Positions 8,340 to 17,502 of a stretch of DNA of 64,000 nt are shown here, piece after piece. The translations under genes were made by a program, and so were the position numbers. The notes below the pieces were generated by a model. It saw only the letters and a list, made by a program, of their open reading frames with translations. It ran no database searches and had not been told where the DNA came from. This stretch comes from Tolypothrix bouteillei VB521301 (GTDB lineage: Bacteria > Cyanobacteriota > Cyanobacteriia > Cyanobacteriales > Nostocaceae): positions 5,276,204 through 5,340,203 of the forward strand of contig NZ_JHEG04000001.1 in the NCBI RefSeq assembly GCF_000760695.4, in the 5' to 3' direction. Every line of letters begins with the position of its first letter. Within the stretch, counting starts at the first letter, position 1.

Positions 8340-9056
8340 ATGTCCACCTATCAATGTCCAAAAGGACACGCTTCAACCGAATCAGATTATTGTTCGGACT
8401 GCGGTACTAAAATTCTCGGAATAACCCAAAGCGCAGTCACGGTAATAACTCCAAAACAGGAGGTACTTCAAACAACACCACCTGCGATCGCCTTTGGCTC
8501 AAGCCATACCCGGCTTATCGCTTGTCCCGATTGCACAGCCCCACACGACCCCAGTAGCGGTAACTTCTGCGAGATTTGCGGTTATAACTTTATAACCAAA
8601 GCTCATGGAGAAATACCAATAGCAGCAACAACAAATTTGACCAAAGAAGTTACAGATGATGTACCTGCAAAACCCATAGAACAACCATCCGCTTCAACAT
8701 CCGGTGCTGAAATTACCGCCACTATCGATCCCTCATTGCAAAGCCCAGAAAGCCCAGCACCACCAAACCAACCCCCCATAACCTACCAGCTAGACAAAGA
8801 CAGCAATCTCATTGGTCGTTCCAGCGAGCTTCGGGGAGTTTACCCAGAAATAGCCCTTGATTTTGATAGCGCCGTTTCCCACCGCCATGCACTCCTCAAT
8901 CGCAATCCCGATGGCACATTTATCTTGCGCGACATTGGTTCCACCAATGGTACCAAATTAAACGGCGTAGAAATCAACCCAATGGTAGATGTACCGATAA
9001 AAGATGGTGATGAAATCACCCTCGGACACTGGACTCGAATTAAGTTTAGGGGGTAG
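8340..9056 (+). CDS. Zinc-ribbon FHA-domain protein
   Basis: 238 residues. Two zinc-ribbon-like segments (CPKGH...CSDC, about 6-21, and CPDC...CEIC, about 62-80) are followed by a Pro/Ser/Thr-rich linker (about 90-148) and a C-terminal FHA domain (about 150-238). The FHA domain has the canonical phosphothreonine-binding residues: Arg 160 in IGRS, Ser 180 and His 183 in SHRH, and GSTNGT at 200-205. It is a reader of phospho-Thr and lies with the kinase, phosphatase and vWA genes. By analogy with mycobacterial GarA, an FHA protein regulated by PknG, it may be a kinase output. Thr residues in the linker could be its own phosphosites (inferred). Confidence 0.88.
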   Translation: MSTYQCPKGHASTESDYCSDCGTKILGITQSAVTVITPKQEVLQTTPPAIAFGSSHTRLIACPDCTAPHDPSSGNFCEICGYNFITKAHGEIPIAATTNLTKEVTDDVPAKPIEQPSASTSGAEITATIDPSLQSPESPAPPNQPPITYQLDKDSNLIGRSSELRGVYPEIALDFDSAVSHRHALLNRNPDGTFILRDIGSTNGTKLNGVEINPMVDVPIKDGDEITLGHWTRIKFRG

Positions 9057-9060
9057 GGGA

Positions 9061-9165
9061 ATGGGGACAAGGAGGACAAGGTAGACAAGGTAGAAGTTTC
9101 TCCCCAGTCTACCCCCTTCTCCCCGGTCTACCCCCTTCTCCCCGGTCTACCCCCTCTCCCTCTAC
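9061..9165. repeat. GGACAAGG / CTCCCC-type tandem repeat in spacer
   Basis: GGACAAGG-type repeats (9065-9092) are followed by three 19-bp units TTCTCCCC(A/G)GTCTACCCCC at 9098, 9117 and 9136. GTAGAC in the left part pairs with GTCTAC in the right, so a long imperfect stem is possible. The same composite repeat, reverse-complemented, lies inside the coding frame of the M48-like gene at about 55215-55320, and a fragment follows the XRE gene near 60208. Confidence 0.8.
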
Positions 9166-9171
9166 AGTTTT

Positions 9172-10545
9172 ATGACAAGCACGACACCCTCCTTCAGCCA
9201 AAAAATCAAACTCACCACGCCCCGACTTCTAAAAACAGGTTTGTACGCCACTTGGGTAACCAGTTTCTTAGTTGCGATCGCCACCATTTCTGGTATTCAA
9301 CAACAGCGCCAAATGATTCAAACAATTGGTAAAGACGCAGCACCAAGCGTCCTTCTCGCCCAGAGGATTCAAGATAGCTTACTGGGTATGGATGCTAATG
9401 CTGTTAACGAACTGCTTGTCAAGCCTGGGGCTAACCCTCGTGCTACTGAATATTACGAAGAAAGGCGCAAAGCTTTCGCCGAACGAATAATTGCTGCTGC
9501 TGAGAACATTACTTATGGCAAAGCAGAACGCGAACCTATTAAGACGATGCAACTGTTGCTGGGGGATTATATAGCCAAAATTCAACGAGCAAGAGACTTT
9601 AACGAACGTGGGGATTTAAACGGGGTACTAACGGCTTATCGAGAAGCAGCAGAAATTATGGATAACAAGCTGCTACCAGAAGCCGAAAAACTAAAAAAGG
9701 TAAACGCAAAAAAACTTGATGAAACTTACGACCTGCAACAAATTGCATCCTTTTACTTTCTATTCCTGACAATCGTTCCCGCGCTACTTCTCGTTAGCGT
9801 ACTTATAGCAATTCAACTGTTTCTGCACTGGAGAATGCGACGCATTCTCAATCCCTGGCTGATCGCCGCAACAGCGATCGCAATTTTCTTTTTAGTGCAT
9901 ACAACCCAAACATTTCTCGCAATCTCCCACCATCTAAAGATTGCCACAAAAGATTCTTTTGAATCGCTGCGCTTACTGAGAGAAGCCCGTGCTTTGGTTT
10001 ACAGTAGTAATGCTGATGAAAGCCGCTATTTGTTAGATAAAGCAAATGCTGTCAAACATGAGAAGGCATTTTTGAGCAAATCAACTATAATTGCTCAGCC
10101 GTTACATGGTGAGACGTTGGAGACAGTTGCAGTTGCAGGGTTCTTAGCAAACAATCAAAAGCCTCGTTTAGCCGGTTTATTAGGCGAGGCTTTTAACGAT
10201 ATCACATTTGCTGGTGAGAGAGAAGCAGCTGTGGCGACTTTGTTAACTTTCGATCGCTATCTCAAAATCGATCGCCAAATACGCCTGTTAGAACAAAGTG
10301 GAAAACACCAAGAAGCGATCGCTTTGTGTACGGGTTATGAGAAAGGTCAGTCAAACTGGGCGTTTGAGGAATTCAAGAAAGCCCACAATAAAATGCAAGA
10401 TATCAACCAAGAAGCTTTCAACAAAGCAGTTGAGCAGGGGTTCAAGGATATAGAAGGCTTTGAAATTTCCGCTGCTGTTGCAGCCATCCTTATCTCAGTT
10501 TTGACACTTTTTGGATTGCTACTACGTATACAAGAATATCGGTAA
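9172..10545 (+). CDS. Four-helix membrane sensor, GlnX-like topology
   Basis: 457 residues with four hydrophobic helices at about 22-41, 192-217, 228-250 and 431-452. They enclose two mostly helical loops (about 42-190 and 251-430) predicted to lie outside the cytoplasm. Two external helical domains in a four-helix protein of this length match GlnX, the membrane partner of PknG in mycobacteria, which receives a signal from the binding protein GlnH. The position at the end of a PknG-type kinase cluster supports this, but I rely on topology and context, not sequence identity. No GlnH-like binding protein follows. A chemoreceptor-like sensor of another origin is the alternative. Confidence 0.6.
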   Translation: MTSTTPSFSQKIKLTTPRLLKTGLYATWVTSFLVAIATISGIQQQRQMIQTIGKDAAPSVLLAQRIQDSLLGMDANAVNELLVKPGANPRATEYYEERRKAFAERIIAAAENITYGKAEREPIKTMQLLLGDYIAKIQRARDFNERGDLNGVLTAYREAAEIMDNKLLPEAEKLKKVNAKKLDETYDLQQIASFYFLFLTIVPALLLVSVLIAIQLFLHWRMRRILNPWLIAATAIAIFFLVHTTQTFLAISHHLKIATKDSFESLRLLREARALVYSSNADESRYLLDKANAVKHEKAFLSKSTIIAQPLHGETLETVAVAGFLANNQKPRLAGLLGEAFNDITFAGEREAAVATLLTFDRYLKIDRQIRLLEQSGKHQEAIALCTGYEKGQSNWAFEEFKKAHNKMQDINQEAFNKAVEQGFKDIEGFEISAAVAAILISVLTLFGLLLRIQEYR

Positions 10546-10664
10546 TTAACGCTCCGCGACCAACTACTAACAACTAACCCCCAACCCTTAACGAGTGTTC
10601 CATGATTTGGTAACTTAATTAAATAGCTAAAAAAAAATGTAGTTATTACACAGAAGGCACAACC

Positions 10665-11843
10665 TTGAGTTATCATCTTGATGCTATTGCCCCCCACGGC
10701 GGACAGTTAGTGAATCGCATCGCTACACCCGAACAAAGGCAAGAATTTCTCTCGAAAGCTGACTTTTTACCGCGAGTACAACTGGATGAACGGGCGGTTT
10801 CCGATCTCCAGATGATAGCGATTGGTGGTTTTAGTCCACTCACTGGTTTTATGAACCAGGAGGATTACGATCGCGTTGTTACAGAAATGCGGTTAGCTAA
10901 CGGTAATGTTTGGGCAATTCCCGTAACCCTATCAGTAGAAGAAGAAGTCGCAAACTCCTTGAAAGAAGGTGGATTAATTCGCTTGGATAATCCCGCAGGT
11001 GAGTTTATTGGTGTGTTAGAACTCACACAGAAGTACCGCTACGATAAGAGCCGCGAAGCGATTAACGTTTACCGTACCGACGATTCCAAACATCCTGGCG
11101 TACAGGTGTTATACAATCAAGGACCAATACACCTTGCGGGTGATGTTTGGTTGCTGCAACGCGATCCCCATCCTTTCTTCCCAAACTATCAAATCGATCC
11201 CGCAACGTCGCGACAAATGTTTAGGGAAAAGGGTTGGAAAACTATTGTTGGCTTCCAAACTCGCAATCCCATCCACCGCGCTCACGAGTACATTCAAAAG
11301 TGCGCTCTGGAAATCGTAGATGGTTTGTTTTTGCACCCCTTAGTGGGTGCAACAAAAGAAGACGATATCCCAGCTGATGTGCGGATGCGATGCTATGAAA
11401 TTTTGCTGGATGGATACTACCCTAAAGACAGGGTCATTCTGGCAATTAATCCCTCAGCAATGCGCTATGCTGGTCCTAGAGAAGCAATTTTCCATGCCTT
11501 AATTCGCAAAAACTATGGCTGCACTCACTTTATTGTGGGTCGCGATCATGCTGGAGTAGGAAACTACTACGGAACTTATGATGCTCAATACATTTTTGAT
11601 GAGTTTCAACCAGCAGAATTGGGCATTGTACCGATGAAGTTTGAACACGCTTTCTACTGCACGCGCACTCAGCAAATGGCGACAAGTAAAACAAGTCCAA
11701 GTAGCCCTGAAGAGCGCATTCACTTATCGGGAACAAAAGTGAGGGAAATGCTGCGTCGCGGAGAGTTACCCCCACCAGAATTTTCTCGTCCAGAAGTGGC
11801 TGCAGAATTGGCAAGAGCAATGCGAGTGCCATTACCAGTCTAA
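10665..11843 (+). CDS. sat: Sulfate adenylyltransferase (ATP sulfurylase)
   Basis: 392 residues, the usual length of the monofunctional bacterial/plant-type enzyme without APS kinase. It makes adenylyl sulfate from ATP and sulfate, the first step of sulfate assimilation in the cytosol. The active-site motif [10 protein letters not shown] and the later GRDHAGVGN are intact, and the N-terminus [11 protein letters not shown] is typical of cyanobacterial Sat. The start is TTG at 10665, supported by GAAGG eight bases upstream and by the conserved N-terminus. The gene stands alone, 119 bp after the membrane sensor gene, and is probably transcribed separately. Confidence 0.96.
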   Translation: MSYHLDAIAPHGGQLVNRIATPEQRQEFLSKADFLPRVQLDERAVSDLQMIAIGGFSPLTGFMNQEDYDRVVTEMRLANGNVWAIPVTLSVEEEVANSLKEGGLIRLDNPAGEFIGVLELTQKYRYDKSREAINVYRTDDSKHPGVQVLYNQGPIHLAGDVWLLQRDPHPFFPNYQIDPATSRQMFREKGWKTIVGFQTRNPIHRAHEYIQKCALEIVDGLFLHPLVGATKEDDIPADVRMRCYEILLDGYYPKDRVILAINPSAMRYAGPREAIFHALIRKNYGCTHFIVGRDHAGVGNYYGTYDAQYIFDEFQPAELGIVPMKFEHAFYCTRTQQMATSKTSPSSPEERIHLSGTKVREMLRRGELPPPEFSRPEVAAELARAMRVPLPV

Positions 11844-11999
11844 GGCACATTCGGTACAAAGAATCAAGTATAAACTTTTACTTTACACTACAGACCTCAG
11901 CCCTTAAGCTGATAGTGAATCCAGTGCTAAAAGAAATTTTTTTCGTACAAGCATCTGGCAAACTAAAAGGGCGAACGGACTGAGGGCTGATAGCTAATT

Positions 12000-14207
12000 A
12001 TGAAGCGGCGGACGTTTTTACAAAGGTTTGGCTCCATACTCGCGGTAATGGGTGTCACTGACAACGAGTGGTTGACCTTGGGAAACCGCTATTCTCAAGC
12101 TTTGGCACAACCAAAACAGCGCAAGTTGGCGTTATTGGTAGGCATTAATCAGTACCCACAATTTTCATCACCACTGACGGGTTGTTTGACAGATGTAGAA
12201 CTACAAAAGGAACTGTTGATTCACCGCTTTGGTTTTCAACCGTCAGATGTTCTTTGCTTGACGGACGCTAAAGCAACTAGGGAAGATATTGAACTCGCTT
12301 TTTCAGAACATATTATCAAGCAAGTTCAGCCCGATGATGCGGTTGTATTTCACTTTAGCGGTTATGGCAGTCGCGTTCATCTCGAAAGTTCTCAAGATAC
12401 CCTGCAAAACGCTCTGATTCCCGTTCAGGAAAAAGATGAGAGTACACAAGATAATAAAAATGTAAACTATATATTAGAGGAAACATTGCTGTTATTAGTG
12501 CGATCGCTACCCACGCATCGTGCAACAGCAGTTTTGGATACTAGTTACTATGTTCCCCAAACATCGCTACCTACGGGGTTAAAAACTCGCAGCCGTCCGG
12601 TTCTAGAGGATGCTGTTGTGATAGCAAAGGAACTTCAGTTACACAAACAACTGAAGGAGAAGGTTCCTACGCCTTCCTCTGGGGTTGTACTGAAAGCAAC
12701 CTCTCATTCCAAACAAGTAGCACGAGAGATACAATTATCTGGATTTAGTGCGGGATTATTTACATACGCCCTCACGCAGTATCTATGGGAAACTACCCCA
12801 GCGACAACAGTTCAAGTTTGCATCTCTCATGTGGTAGGTTCTTTACAGCAGATGGGTAGTACCAAACAGCAACCTGCAATACTAGCTGAGAAAACGGATA
12901 AAAATAATCCACAAGCACGTGCATTTGTTACCAATCATTTTCTTCCCGATTCAAACTTAGGGGCGGAAGGAGTGATAATGGGAATTGAAGAAGATGGGAA
13001 AACTCTTCATCTGTGGTTGGGAGGCTTACCCTTAAACGTATTGGAGTACTTGGGATCTAATTCTCGCCTCACTCTCGTTCCATCGACACCCAACTCCCAA
13101 ATCGTACTGCGATCGCGCTCTGCACTAACAGCAAAAGCGCAAATTGTCAATACTGAGAGCGAACCAAAAGTCGGACAACTCATTCAAGAAGCAGTGCGGG
13201 TATTACCTAAGAATGTTGGTTTAACAGTTGCTCTTGACACCAAACTCGAAAGAATAGAAAGAGTCGATGCGACAAGCGCGTTTTCAACAGTATCTCGCGT
13301 TTCTACTGTGGTAGCAGGAGAACAACTCGCTGACTGCGTGTTTGGAAAACTCCCAGAATCAAAGAGTAAAGAACCAGCCCCAACTAACCTAACAGTAGTT
13401 TCTCTCAGCCGCTATGGTTTATTCTCTCCAGGTAGCGAACAGATTCCCAGTACCTTTGGGGAAGCAGGAGAAGCCGTAAAATTAGCAGCCTTACGGTTAG
13501 TGCCAAAACTGCAAACCCTACTAGCGGCAAAACTATGGCGACTCACCGTAAATGAGGGTTCATCACTATTGGGTGTGAAAGCAACATTGGAGATGCTTGG
13601 CGCTTTAGCACCGCGAACGTTAATGCAACGAGAAACCTTGCGAACTCAAAATACAGAAGCATCCAGTAAAAAGACATTTAGCCCTGAAACTGGGGATATA
13701 CCTACTGTGACCATTGGTAACAGGATACAATATAGGGTGGAAAACACAAGCGATCGCCCAGTGTATTTAATGCTGTTGGGACTTAGTAGTAGTAAAACAG
13801 CGATCGCGTTATTTCCATGGTATAAAGTGGCTGAAACCGAAGTGTCAGAAGGTCAACCACATCTCGTAGATTTAGTGATTCCGCCTGGAGAAACCCGCGT
13901 TTTCCCGCAAACTACTTCCGGTTTTGAATGGGTCGTACAAGCACCCGCATCTTTAGCTGAAACCCAACTTATTTTTAGTACTGCACCCTTTACTCAAACT
14001 CTAGCTGCTCTAGAAACTGACAAAAACCCGAAAGCAGAACAGCAACGCATTCAGCCTACTATGAACCCTCTAGAAGTTGCACAAGCTTTGCTGCAAGATT
14101 TGCACAATGCCAGTGCAGTCAGCGATATGAATGGTACAGCTTCTGATTCTTATGTACTGGATGTCAATCATTGGGCAAGTTTCAGTTTCGTTTATCAAGT
14201 GGTTTAG
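12000..14207 (+). CDS. Pseudo-orthocaspase (Tyr/Ser variant), Tat-exported
   Basis: 735 residues. The N-terminus MKRRTFLQRFGSILAV is a twin-arginine signal. A caspase-fold p20-like domain (about 40-310) follows: LALLVGINQY, then HFSGYGS at 118-124 and AVLDTSYY at 177-184. In active orthocaspases these read SGHG and DxCH, so the catalytic His is Tyr 122 and the Cys is Ser 182. Such Y-S pseudo-orthocaspases are a known cyanobacterial class without expected protease activity. The C-terminal third contains a DUF4384-like domain (YRVENTSDRPVYLML, ALFPW, PPGETRVF). It probably acts outside the cytoplasmic membrane as a scaffold or regulator (inferred). No operon partners. Confidence 0.88.
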   Translation: MKRRTFLQRFGSILAVMGVTDNEWLTLGNRYSQALAQPKQRKLALLVGINQYPQFSSPLTGCLTDVELQKELLIHRFGFQPSDVLCLTDAKATREDIELAFSEHIIKQVQPDDAVVFHFSGYGSRVHLESSQDTLQNALIPVQEKDESTQDNKNVNYILEETLLLLVRSLPTHRATAVLDTSYYVPQTSLPTGLKTRSRPVLEDAVVIAKELQLHKQLKEKVPTPSSGVVLKATSHSKQVAREIQLSGFSAGLFTYALTQYLWETTPATTVQVCISHVVGSLQQMGSTKQQPAILAEKTDKNNPQARAFVTNHFLPDSNLGAEGVIMGIEEDGKTLHLWLGGLPLNVLEYLGSNSRLTLVPSTPNSQIVLRSRSALTAKAQIVNTESEPKVGQLIQEAVRVLPKNVGLTVALDTKLERIERVDATSAFSTVSRVSTVVAGEQLADCVFGKLPESKSKEPAPTNLTVVSLSRYGLFSPGSEQIPSTFGEAGEAVKLAALRLVPKLQTLLAAKLWRLTVNEGSSLLGVKATLEMLGALAPRTLMQRETLRTQNTEASSKKTFSPETGDIPTVTIGNRIQYRVENTSDRPVYLMLLGLSSSKTAIALFPWYKVAETEVSEGQPHLVDLVIPPGETRVFPQTTSGFEWVVQAPASLAETQLIFSTAPFTQTLAALETDKNPKAEQQRIQPTMNPLEVAQALLQDLHNASAVSDMNGTASDSYVLDVNHWASFSFVYQVV

Positions 14208-14256
14208 CGATCGCCGTTGGTTGAGAGTAGTACTTTAGCGCATACTCAATTTTTTG

Positions 14257-14281
14257 CGTTCCCAGGTAGAGCCTGGGAACG
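14257..14281. terminator. Hairpin between convergent genes
   Basis: A 10-bp perfect stem CGTTCCCAGG/CCTGGGAACG with a five-base loop, preceded on the plus strand by a T-run. It lies between the convergent caspase-like and tyrosinase genes and could terminate the minus-strand transcript, where an A/T run follows. The same palindrome is a common dispersed cyanobacterial repeat, so termination is only one reading. Confidence 0.55.
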
Positions 14282-14332
14282 GGAGGGATTCGGGAGATCG
14301 AGTCTTATCTGAATCTTATCGAGCTAAAAGTT

Positions 14333-15766
14333 TCAAATACCTGCTACTTTTTTTTCACGCTTATATGGTCGTCGCCAAGATGAAACTTTAAGAGTGTCAT
14401 AGGTATAGCCATACTTTTTGTAATTTAAAGTATCAGCCGGTGTAACAATATCATCTGAAGAAAAACTAGGCAGTAGAGATAATAAATCTCCAGGACCCCA
14501 GTTAGCAGGAGTTGATTCGCCTCCATCCCATGGCCACAATCGGTCATTGAGATTTTCTCCGTATTTGTTACCAGAGGCAGGATAGTAAGCGCTACCCGCA
14601 TGACCTTTTTCTTGCCACTCAGCCCAAAGGCGATCGACGTTGGAATGAATCAGCCAAAATACCGGATCGTTGATAGAACCAGCAAGGTCAGCCATTGTGC
14701 CTAGAGGATCGGGACGACCTACAGCAGGGTCAAACGTAGCTCCACCAACAAAGCTATGGAAATAGTTATGTTGAAAAACTCCGGGCGTTGGTTGTCCTGT
14801 AGAACTGGGTTTAATAAAACCTTCTAAAGCTTGGCGAAAAGTTTTATAGTCGTTAATGGGAAAGAGCTGCTCTACATCTTCTTGAGGAACGGGGTAATTG
14901 TTTGTGGGAGGAACTTGTAAAAACCGCAAGATTGTGTTGCCAAATGTTTCTCCTGATGGTTTAAAGTGCAAGTCTGGATTTAAAACCCATCCGCTTGCTA
15001 GAGAGAAAGGTCCAGATACAACTGGTCCCCCTTGCACCTCTACCAAATTTGGCACGCCAGAACCCGAATCTGAACCGTTTGGTTGTGTCGAGCCATCAGA
15101 TGCGCCATTGGCAGAACCGTTTGAAGATGTAGGTGAACCTCCTGAAGCATTCCCTAAATCTAGAGGTATGCTGAGCGTTACCCCTTGACCGTTCGGTCCC
15201 ATAAAGTCATCTTGAAAGATAACTGATAATGCTTGAGCATTTGTCCAATCCCAGTAAGGAAGCGTTACATCGGGGTTTACCGATTGCAAAGCTTGTTCAA
15301 ATCTGTGTATAAACTCGCGATGCCAGGGTAAGAAGAGGTCACTTTCATGAGCACCGTCATGTCCGGCTGCAGGACCTCGAGCACCGTCAAACATTAAACC
15401 CATGGCTGCAACATGCACTGCGACAAATTGGTCGTAGATACTTAGCTGACTACCTTCTGGAAAGGTATGCTTTAGTGTCTGTAGGGCATTGACAAATGCA
15501 TGTTTCTCTTCTGAAGTCAAATCAACAACGTTCTTTCTCACTTTTTGAGTGACTGCCTGCGTGTGAGCAAGATGAAGACTGTCGGAATATATGCTAGCAG
15601 AACTATTCTGCTTAACATCAAGTGCTGCGAGTGTCTTATTGATACTCACGTGCTCGTGCTTGTGGGGCTCTGCATTATAAGAAATTGCTGGGGTTCCAAA
15701 TACGATCGTAACTGCAACCAGCCCAGAAAGAATAAGTGTTCTGATAGTTTTGCGAGAGATTTTCAT
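14333..15766 (-). CDS. Secreted tyrosinase-family copper oxidase
   Basis: About 477 residues. Starting at ATG 15766 gives a classical signal peptide (MKISRKTIRTLILSGLVAVT, cleavage near residue 30); a TTG ten codons upstream would add residues before it and is less likely. Copper-site motifs are present: CuA with FLPWHREFIHRFE and an upstream His-rich segment, CuB with HNYFHSF and DPVFWLIHSNVDRLWAEW. The family oxidises phenols to quinones with a type-3 dicopper centre. Between the two sites is a Gly/Ser/Asn-rich insertion (GNASGGSPTSSNGSANG... region), unusual for the family and probably a flexible loop. It stands alone, convergent with the caspase-like gene. Confidence 0.9.
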   Translation of the reverse strand: MKISRKTIRTLILSGLVAVTIVFGTPAISYNAEPHKHEHVSINKTLAALDVKQNSSASIYSDSLHLAHTQAVTQKVRKNVVDLTSEEKHAFVNALQTLKHTFPEGSQLSIYDQFVAVHVAAMGLMFDGARGPAAGHDGAHESDLFLPWHREFIHRFEQALQSVNPDVTLPYWDWTNAQALSVIFQDDFMGPNGQGVTLSIPLDLGNASGGSPTSSNGSANGASDGSTQPNGSDSGSGVPNLVEVQGGPVVSGPFSLASGWVLNPDLHFKPSGETFGNTILRFLQVPPTNNYPVPQEDVEQLFPINDYKTFRQALEGFIKPSSTGQPTPGVFQHNYFHSFVGGATFDPAVGRPDPLGTMADLAGSINDPVFWLIHSNVDRLWAEWQEKGHAGSAYYPASGNKYGENLNDRLWPWDGGESTPANWGPGDLLSLLPSFSSDDIVTPADTLNYKKYGYTYDTLKVSSWRRPYKREKKVAGI

Positions 15767-16003
15767 AGTCTGTACGCGATGTTTGTCAAACTCCAAGACT
15801 TTTGAGAGACTTAGAAAAGAACAGCAGGGAATAAGTATATAAATTTACACATTACAGACTTGTCTACAATAGAAAATCTTTAGCAAAACCCTTCTATTCT
15901 TTAGCAAGTAAGGTAAAAGCGAGCGTTGACCGTACTCTGGTTTTTCAGCAAAGAAGGAATAAAAAATTACCACCGACCGGGGATTTCTGATTGTGGATCG
16001 CTG

Positions 16004-16876
16004 TTAAAAATATTTTTTCAGCAACAACTCCAATTTTTCCTTTGTAGCTGCTGGTGCTTTTGCCAAATTCGTTAAAATTGCATACTTCAACGCTGTGTGT
16101 GCATCGCTGGGTGGTGGGTTGTCGCTCAAACGTTTGACTGTTTCTTGAATCACCTTTTGAGCATTGAGAGCATTTCTCTGTAAATTACCAACTACCATCT
16201 CTACGGTTACGCTATCATGGTCGGGGTGCCAACAATCGTAATCTGTCGCTAGCGCTAGGGTTGCATAGGCAATTTCTGCTTCTCTGGCTAACTTTGCCTC
16301 TGGTAAATTTGTCATCCCAATGACCGTTGCACCCCAGCTACGATAAAGATTTGATTCTGCCTTTGTTGAAAATGCGGGACCTTCCATACATACATAGGTA
16401 CCACCACGATGTAAGGTGATATCGGGAAGATTTAAATCAGCGATCGCACTTGCTAAAACTCCTGCCAAATTCTTACAAATTGGATCGCCAAAAGCGATGT
16501 GAGCAACAATTCCTTCCCCAAAAAACGTTGAAACTCGATTTTTTGTTCTATCGATAAACTGATCGGGAACCACCATATCTAGAGGTTTGACTTCCTCCTT
16601 TAAAGAACCAACGGCTGAAGCAGAAATTAGATACTCTACGCCGATTTGCTTCATTGCATAGATATTGGCGCGAAATGGTAACTCTGAGGGTAATAACGTA
16701 TGATTGCGTCCGTGGCGTGCTAAAAAAGCTACTGGAGTTGCATCCAATGTTCCCAGTATTAGAGCATCAGATGGCGAGCCAAAAGGCGTTTGAATGTGTA
16801 CTTCTTCCACGTCTTTCAGGGCATCCATCTTGTATAAACCGCTGCCACCAATAATTCCAATACGAGCCTTTGTCAT
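16004..16876 (-). CDS. mtnP: S-methyl-5'-thioadenosine phosphorylase
   Basis: About 290 residues. It phosphorolyses methylthioadenosine from polyamine and SAM metabolism to adenine and methylthioribose 1-phosphate. Family marks: [10 protein letters not shown] phosphate-binding N-terminus, [43 protein letters not shown] and DYDCWH. I chose ATG 16876 because the conserved sequence starts at MTKARIG; an ATG seven codons upstream (16897) falls in a GTCATTTGTCAT repeat stretch and is probably repeat-derived. The upstream spacer carries a palindrome at 16965-16994. Confidence 0.94.
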   Translation of the reverse strand: MTKARIGIIGGSGLYKMDALKDVEEVHIQTPFGSPSDALILGTLDATPVAFLARHGRNHTLLPSELPFRANIYAMKQIGVEYLISASAVGSLKEEVKPLDMVVPDQFIDRTKNRVSTFFGEGIVAHIAFGDPICKNLAGVLASAIADLNLPDITLHRGGTYVCMEGPAFSTKAESNLYRSWGATVIGMTNLPEAKLAREAEIAYATLALATDYDCWHPDHDSVTVEMVVGNLQRNALNAQKVIQETVKRLSDNPPPSDAHTALKYAILTNLAKAPAATKEKLELLLKKYF

Positions 16877-16964
16877 TATTTTAACCAAATTTGTCATTTG
16901 TCATGAGTCATCGGTCAATCGTCATTTGTTAAGTAAGCCAGCACAAACGATTGTAATTAGTATG

Positions 16965-16994
16965 TAGTTGGGCTTTAGCGCTAAAGCTCAACTA
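16965..16994. repeat. 30-bp palindrome centred on AGCGCT
   Basis: A near-perfect inverted repeat (TAGTTGGGCTTTAGC / GCTAAAGCTCAACTA, one mismatch) upstream of mtnP, following heptamer-like TTTGTCA repeats at 16889-16930. It resembles dispersed small palindromes rather than a regulator site. The rest of the spacer up to 17160 shows nothing recognisable. Confidence 0.6.
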
Positions 16995-17190
16995 TGTACA
17001 GCATCTTTCGTTAGATAGTTCTGTTTTTTATGACCAGCTTGCTAAAGTTAAACAAAGGACAAGTAAACCATGACTGCCAAAAATATTTTCTCACTTTCCT
17101 ACCAATCCCTACCGATTCTCTAAATTAAAGCTACACATTAACTTTCAGAAATTCCCTCAATCGATCGGGGGGCTAGGGCGTGTTTTCAAA

Positions 17191-17385
17191 CTATAACCAT
17201 AGAATAATGGAGGCGATGCAGAAGCCGCCGCTGCGTGCTCGTTATCATAGCTGTAGAATTTGCAGCAAGTTTTTTATATCGGGTAGCAATGCGGCGAAAT
17301 TGCTTAAGTCGGTTGATAGCACGTTCAACAATATTGCTTTGACGCTAGATTTCAATGGCTTTAGAGCCTCGACTTTGTTGCTAAC
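17191..17385 (-). pseudogene. Remnant of IS5-family transposase C-terminus
   Basis: The minus strand reads QSRGSKAIEI, an in-frame stop, then RQSNIVERAINRLKQFRRI and ATRYKKLAAN; after a frameshift it continues FCIASIILWL and stops at 17191. This is the end pattern of IS5-group DDE transposases (NxVER, xxLKxFRxIATRYxK, LWL). The catalytic Asp residues and the 5' part are gone. A terminus-like GGGCTAGGGCGTGTTTTCAAAC follows the stop on the plus strand. The copy is dead and lies at the 3' side of the synthetase gene. Confidence 0.75.
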
Positions 17386-17443
17386 AATTTGGAGCAACGG
17401 TATTAGATAAACTATGACATTGTGATGTGCGATCGCTTAGTAG

Positions 17444-17480
17444 CATCATCAGGGCGCAAGGTCGCTGCGCCCTGATGATG
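17444..17480 (-). terminator. Strong hairpin downstream of the synthetase gene
   Basis: A perfect 15-bp stem (CATCATCAGGGCGCA / TGCGCCCTGATGATG) with a 7-base loop, 22 bp after the synthetase stop codon on its transcript. There is no clear T-run behind it, so it may be an RNA-stabilising 3' hairpin rather than a simple terminator. A diverged copy of it, with the adjoining gene end, recurs in inverted orientation at 23247-23350. Confidence 0.6.
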
Positions 17481-17502
17481 TTAATTTCTGATTTGGGATA
17501 AT

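Noticed and set aside
10665..11843. sat as part of the kinase island
   Set aside because: It is on the same strand but has its own spacer and ribosome-binding site, and no functional link to the signalling genes is visible.
17180..17410. Plus-strand frame of 76 codons
   Set aside because: It is antisense to the decayed IS5 transposase, which explains the sequence better.
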